From the NCBI GenBank assembly GCA_964632305.1, contig CAZWBR010000011.1, forward strand, positions 1 to 64,000: a stretch of DNA of 64,000 nt. Direction: 5' to 3'. The stretch's first letter is position 1. Every line of letters starts with the position of its first letter. The translations under genes and the position numbers were made by a program. Below, one piece after another: positions 62,069-64,000 of this stretch. The stretch comes from CAZWBR01 sp964632305. Its GTDB lineage: Bacteria > Bacteroidota > Bacteroidia > Bacteroidales > Prolixibacteraceae. The notes beneath the pieces are model-generated. The model was not told the origin of the DNA and ran no database searches. It saw only the letters and a list, made by a program, of their open reading frames with translations.

Positions 62069-63628
62069 ATGAAAAAGTTTTTATTTCTATTCTCAATTGT
62101 TTTATGCAGCCAGCTGATGGCCCAAAATCAGGCGGGTCCCTCAGCAAAATTTCCTCCGCTGGTCCAGTTTACTGCCGAGCAGGATCATCAGAATATGATG
62201 GATCAGCTAGGAATTAAACGTCTCCGTCCGGGAGCAAACGGCAATGAATCGGCTCCCGATCATGCGAATTATGATGAGTCAACTGCCACGCCGTATCCTG
62301 AGCTCCCCGATCTGTTAACCTTGAAAAACGGGAAAAAAGTAACCACACCGGAGATGTGGTGGAAACTTCGCCGTCCTGAAATCAAGGAAGACATGGAAAA
62401 AGAGGTTTATGGTCGCCTGCCTGAAAATATTCCTGCAGTCAAATGGACGGTAGATATCTCGGAAAGAGAGATGATTGGTTTCACGCCGGTTATTGCCAAA
62501 AAACTTACCGGGCATGTCGATAATTCTGCTTATCCGCTCATCGACGTGAATATCTCCATGGTCGTTGTCGTTCCGGCAAATGTTAAGGGCCCGGTCCCGT
62601 TGCTGATGATGTTTGGAAGGGCCGAGCTGCCTGCTCCTGCACAACCGAATCCCGGCGATCTTGAAGTCTTGAATAAAGCATTCAGAAAAATGCTGTCTGA
62701 AAGTAATCCTGAAGTAAAGGCAATCCTTGAAAAATACCCGGCCTATGCGCCGGTTTCCCGCGCCGCAACAGCTGCTCCCATGGGCGGAATGGGCGGACAG
62801 GCAAATGTTGACCCTCCTTCAACACAGCAGTTGATCGCCGCAGGCTGGGGTTATGCCTTTATCGACCCTGCATCAATTCAGGCCGACAACGGAGCCGGCT
62901 TAACCAGAGGGATTATCGGGTTGGTGAACAAGGGACAACCGCGTAAACCGGAAGACTGGGGCTCACTTCGGGCTTGGGCCTGGGGCGCTGCACGCGGATT
63001 GGATTACCTGGAAACGGATCCCGCCGTGGATGCAAAGCGGGTCGGGATTGAAGGGGTCTCGCGATATGGCAAAGCAACGCTCGTAACGCTGGCTTTTGAA
63101 GATCGGTTTGCTATCGCACTGGTCGGTTCATCCGGAAAGGGTGGGGCAGCTCTTCATCGTCGTAATTGGGGTGAGGCTGTTGAGAACCTTACCGCTACCG
63201 GTGAATACCACTGGATGGCCGGTAATTATATGAAATATGGCGCTGCCGAATCCTCCTTTGGGGTTGGAAATGCAAGCCAGCTTCATGTCGATTCCCATAG
63301 CCTTATCGCGATGTGTGCTCCCAGACTGACCTTTATCAGCTATGGAATACCCGATAAAGGTGATGCAAAGTGGTTAGACCAAAAGGGAAGTTATATGGCA
63401 ACAATAGCAGCAGGAACCGTTTTTAAACTTCTTGGGGCTAAAGATCTTGGTGTTTCCAATGATTACATGAAAGAGGTAATGCCTCCTTACAATACCGATA
63501 TGCTGGAGGGCGAGCTTGCCTGGCGTCAACACGACGGAGGACATACTGATGCCCCGAATATGAAACATTTTATTGCATGGGCAAACAAGAAAATGAATTA
63601 TAAACCTGAAATACAAGGCGGAAGGTAG
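62069..63628 (+). CDS. CE15 4-O-methyl-glucuronoyl methylesterase
   Basis: 519 residues with a signal peptide (MKKFLFLFSIVLCSQLMAQ). CE15 enzymes cleave the ester between lignin alcohols and glucuronic acid on xylan. Landmarks: GWGYAFIDPASIQADNG, GSLRAWAWGAARGLDYLE, nucleophile Ser331 in GVSRYGKATL, SSGKGGAALHRRNWGEAVENL and QHDGGHTDAP containing the catalytic His (probably His492). The canonical acid, 23 residues after the nucleophile in well-studied members, is Ser354 here. Asp408 in HVDSHSL may serve instead, as proposed for some bacterial CE15. A Gly/Met/Pro-rich loop (AAPMGGMGGQANVDPP) lies before the core. It matches the GH67/GH115 enzymes functionally. Confidence 0.9.
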   Translation: MKKFLFLFSIVLCSQLMAQNQAGPSAKFPPLVQFTAEQDHQNMMDQLGIKRLRPGANGNESAPDHANYDESTATPYPELPDLLTLKNGKKVTTPEMWWKLRRPEIKEDMEKEVYGRLPENIPAVKWTVDISEREMIGFTPVIAKKLTGHVDNSAYPLIDVNISMVVVVPANVKGPVPLLMMFGRAELPAPAQPNPGDLEVLNKAFRKMLSESNPEVKAILEKYPAYAPVSRAATAAPMGGMGGQANVDPPSTQQLIAAGWGYAFIDPASIQADNGAGLTRGIIGLVNKGQPRKPEDWGSLRAWAWGAARGLDYLETDPAVDAKRVGIEGVSRYGKATLVTLAFEDRFAIALVGSSGKGGAALHRRNWGEAVENLTATGEYHWMAGNYMKYGAAESSFGVGNASQLHVDSHSLIAMCAPRLTFISYGIPDKGDAKWLDQKGSYMATIAAGTVFKLLGAKDLGVSNDYMKEVMPPYNTDMLEGELAWRQHDGGHTDAPNMKHFIAWANKKMNYKPEIQGGR

Positions 63629-63733
63629 CATTGCCCTTTTCCCCTTATATTAGCCCGGAATAGAATAGTATTTCCTGAACACCACGGGGTTGACAGGGAA
63701 TTTCTAAACCACATATTGCCCCGTTCTTATTTT

Positions 63734-63770
63734 AATAGCGAACTCAGAATAATGACCTGAGTTCGCTATT
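63734..63770 (+). terminator. First of two tandem hairpins after CE15
   Basis: AATAGCGAACTCAG (63734-63747) pairs perfectly with CTGAGTTCGCTATT (63757-63770). No T run follows. Confidence 0.55.
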
Positions 63771-63774
63771 ATCA

Positions 63775-63809
63775 GACCTATTCTTGCAGGATTACTGCAA
63801 GAATAGGTC
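63775..63809 (+). terminator. Rho-independent terminator after CE15
   Basis: GACCTATTCTTGCAG (63775-63789) pairs perfectly with CTGCAAGAATAGGTC (63795-63809), loop 5 bases, followed by TTTTTTATTG. Confidence 0.88.
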
Positions 63810-64000
63810 TTTTTTATTGTGTATCCCTCCGATATACAGTAATTCAGGACTGCATGATCATAGTTGCATTGACCTTGGGACACTTGGGGTCTTCGGATAG
63901 ACCGATAACCATTCTGCCGGGTTTTATCCTGGTTCACCTTATTATCAGGTTGTTAATGGGCGAATCCGATGCAACGAATGAAATCAGTTACGTCAAAGCT

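Larger units (their letters stand above)
63629..64000. other. 372-base end region with two hairpins, no gene
   Basis: After the hairpins at 63734-63809 the remaining 190 bases show no open frame of coding quality and no recognised motif. The next gene probably begins beyond the window. Confidence 0.5.

Noticed and set aside
1..64000. CRISPR array, tRNA, rRNA, insertion sequence or SusC/SusD genes
   Set aside because: No regularly spaced identical repeats, no cloverleaf sequence, no transposase frame and no TonB-dependent receptor-sized frame was found. The repeats present are short, dispersed and palindromic.

Overview
The window looks like chromosome from a polysaccharide-degrading member of the Bacteroidota (probably Bacteroidales). 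The evidence is the density of secreted glycoside hydrolases of families typical of that phylum (GH67, GH127/146, GH115, GH97, GH43, GH51), the near absence of Shine-Dalgarno sequences, and -7 elements of the form TATCTTTG in front of two genes. No rRNA, tRNA, CRISPR array, transposase or phage gene was recognised. No SusC/SusD pair and no AraC-type hybrid sensor is present, so if this is a polysaccharide utilisation locus its transport and control genes lie outside the window.

Layout. 0.2-17.0 kb (+): GH67 and GH115 alpha-glucuronidases around a GH127/146 beta-L-arabinofuranosidase-like enzyme, then GH43, GH97, GH43 (subfamily-12-like), GH9 and GH43-CBM6. 17.0-18.3 kb: non-coding DNA with repeats. 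18.3-35.7 kb (+): a BD-FAE-type lipoprotein esterase followed by an uninterrupted run of thirteen paralogous CE1-type (esterase D-like) secreted esterases, called E1 to E13 here. 35.8-37.8 kb: a GH51 arabinofuranosidase. 38.9-40.4 kb (-): a second GH51. 41.0-44.3 kb (+): an SGNH/SASA acetylesterase and a GH43-like lipoprotein. 44.3-45.6 kb: palindrome-rich spacer. 45.6-50.6 kb (-): a beta-propeller lipoprotein and a 1288-residue GH3 enzyme. 51.2-60.0 kb (+): a 2381-residue PAS-array hybrid histidine kinase and a REC-kinase-REC protein. 60.3-63.6 kb (+): a beta-lactamase-fold serine hydrolase and a CE15 glucuronoyl esterase.

Together the enzymes suit complete debranching of esterified glucuronoarabinoxylan. 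CE15 would cut lignin-glucuronate esters; the CE1, BD-FAE and SGNH esterases would remove feruloyl and acetyl groups; GH67 and GH115 would remove (methyl)glucuronic acid; GH51, GH43 and GH127 would remove arabinose; GH43 and GH3 would finish the xylose backbone. Most of these proteins carry an export or lipoprotein signal.

The outstanding feature is the thirteen-gene esterase array. All copies keep the catalytic Ser and His. The position of the catalytic acid is Glu in eleven and Asp in two, and five copies carry Pro/Ala/Gly/Arg-rich insertions of different length at the same place beside the active site. Esterase-rich xylan loci are known in gut Bacteroides; I am not aware of an array of this size, but I could not search.
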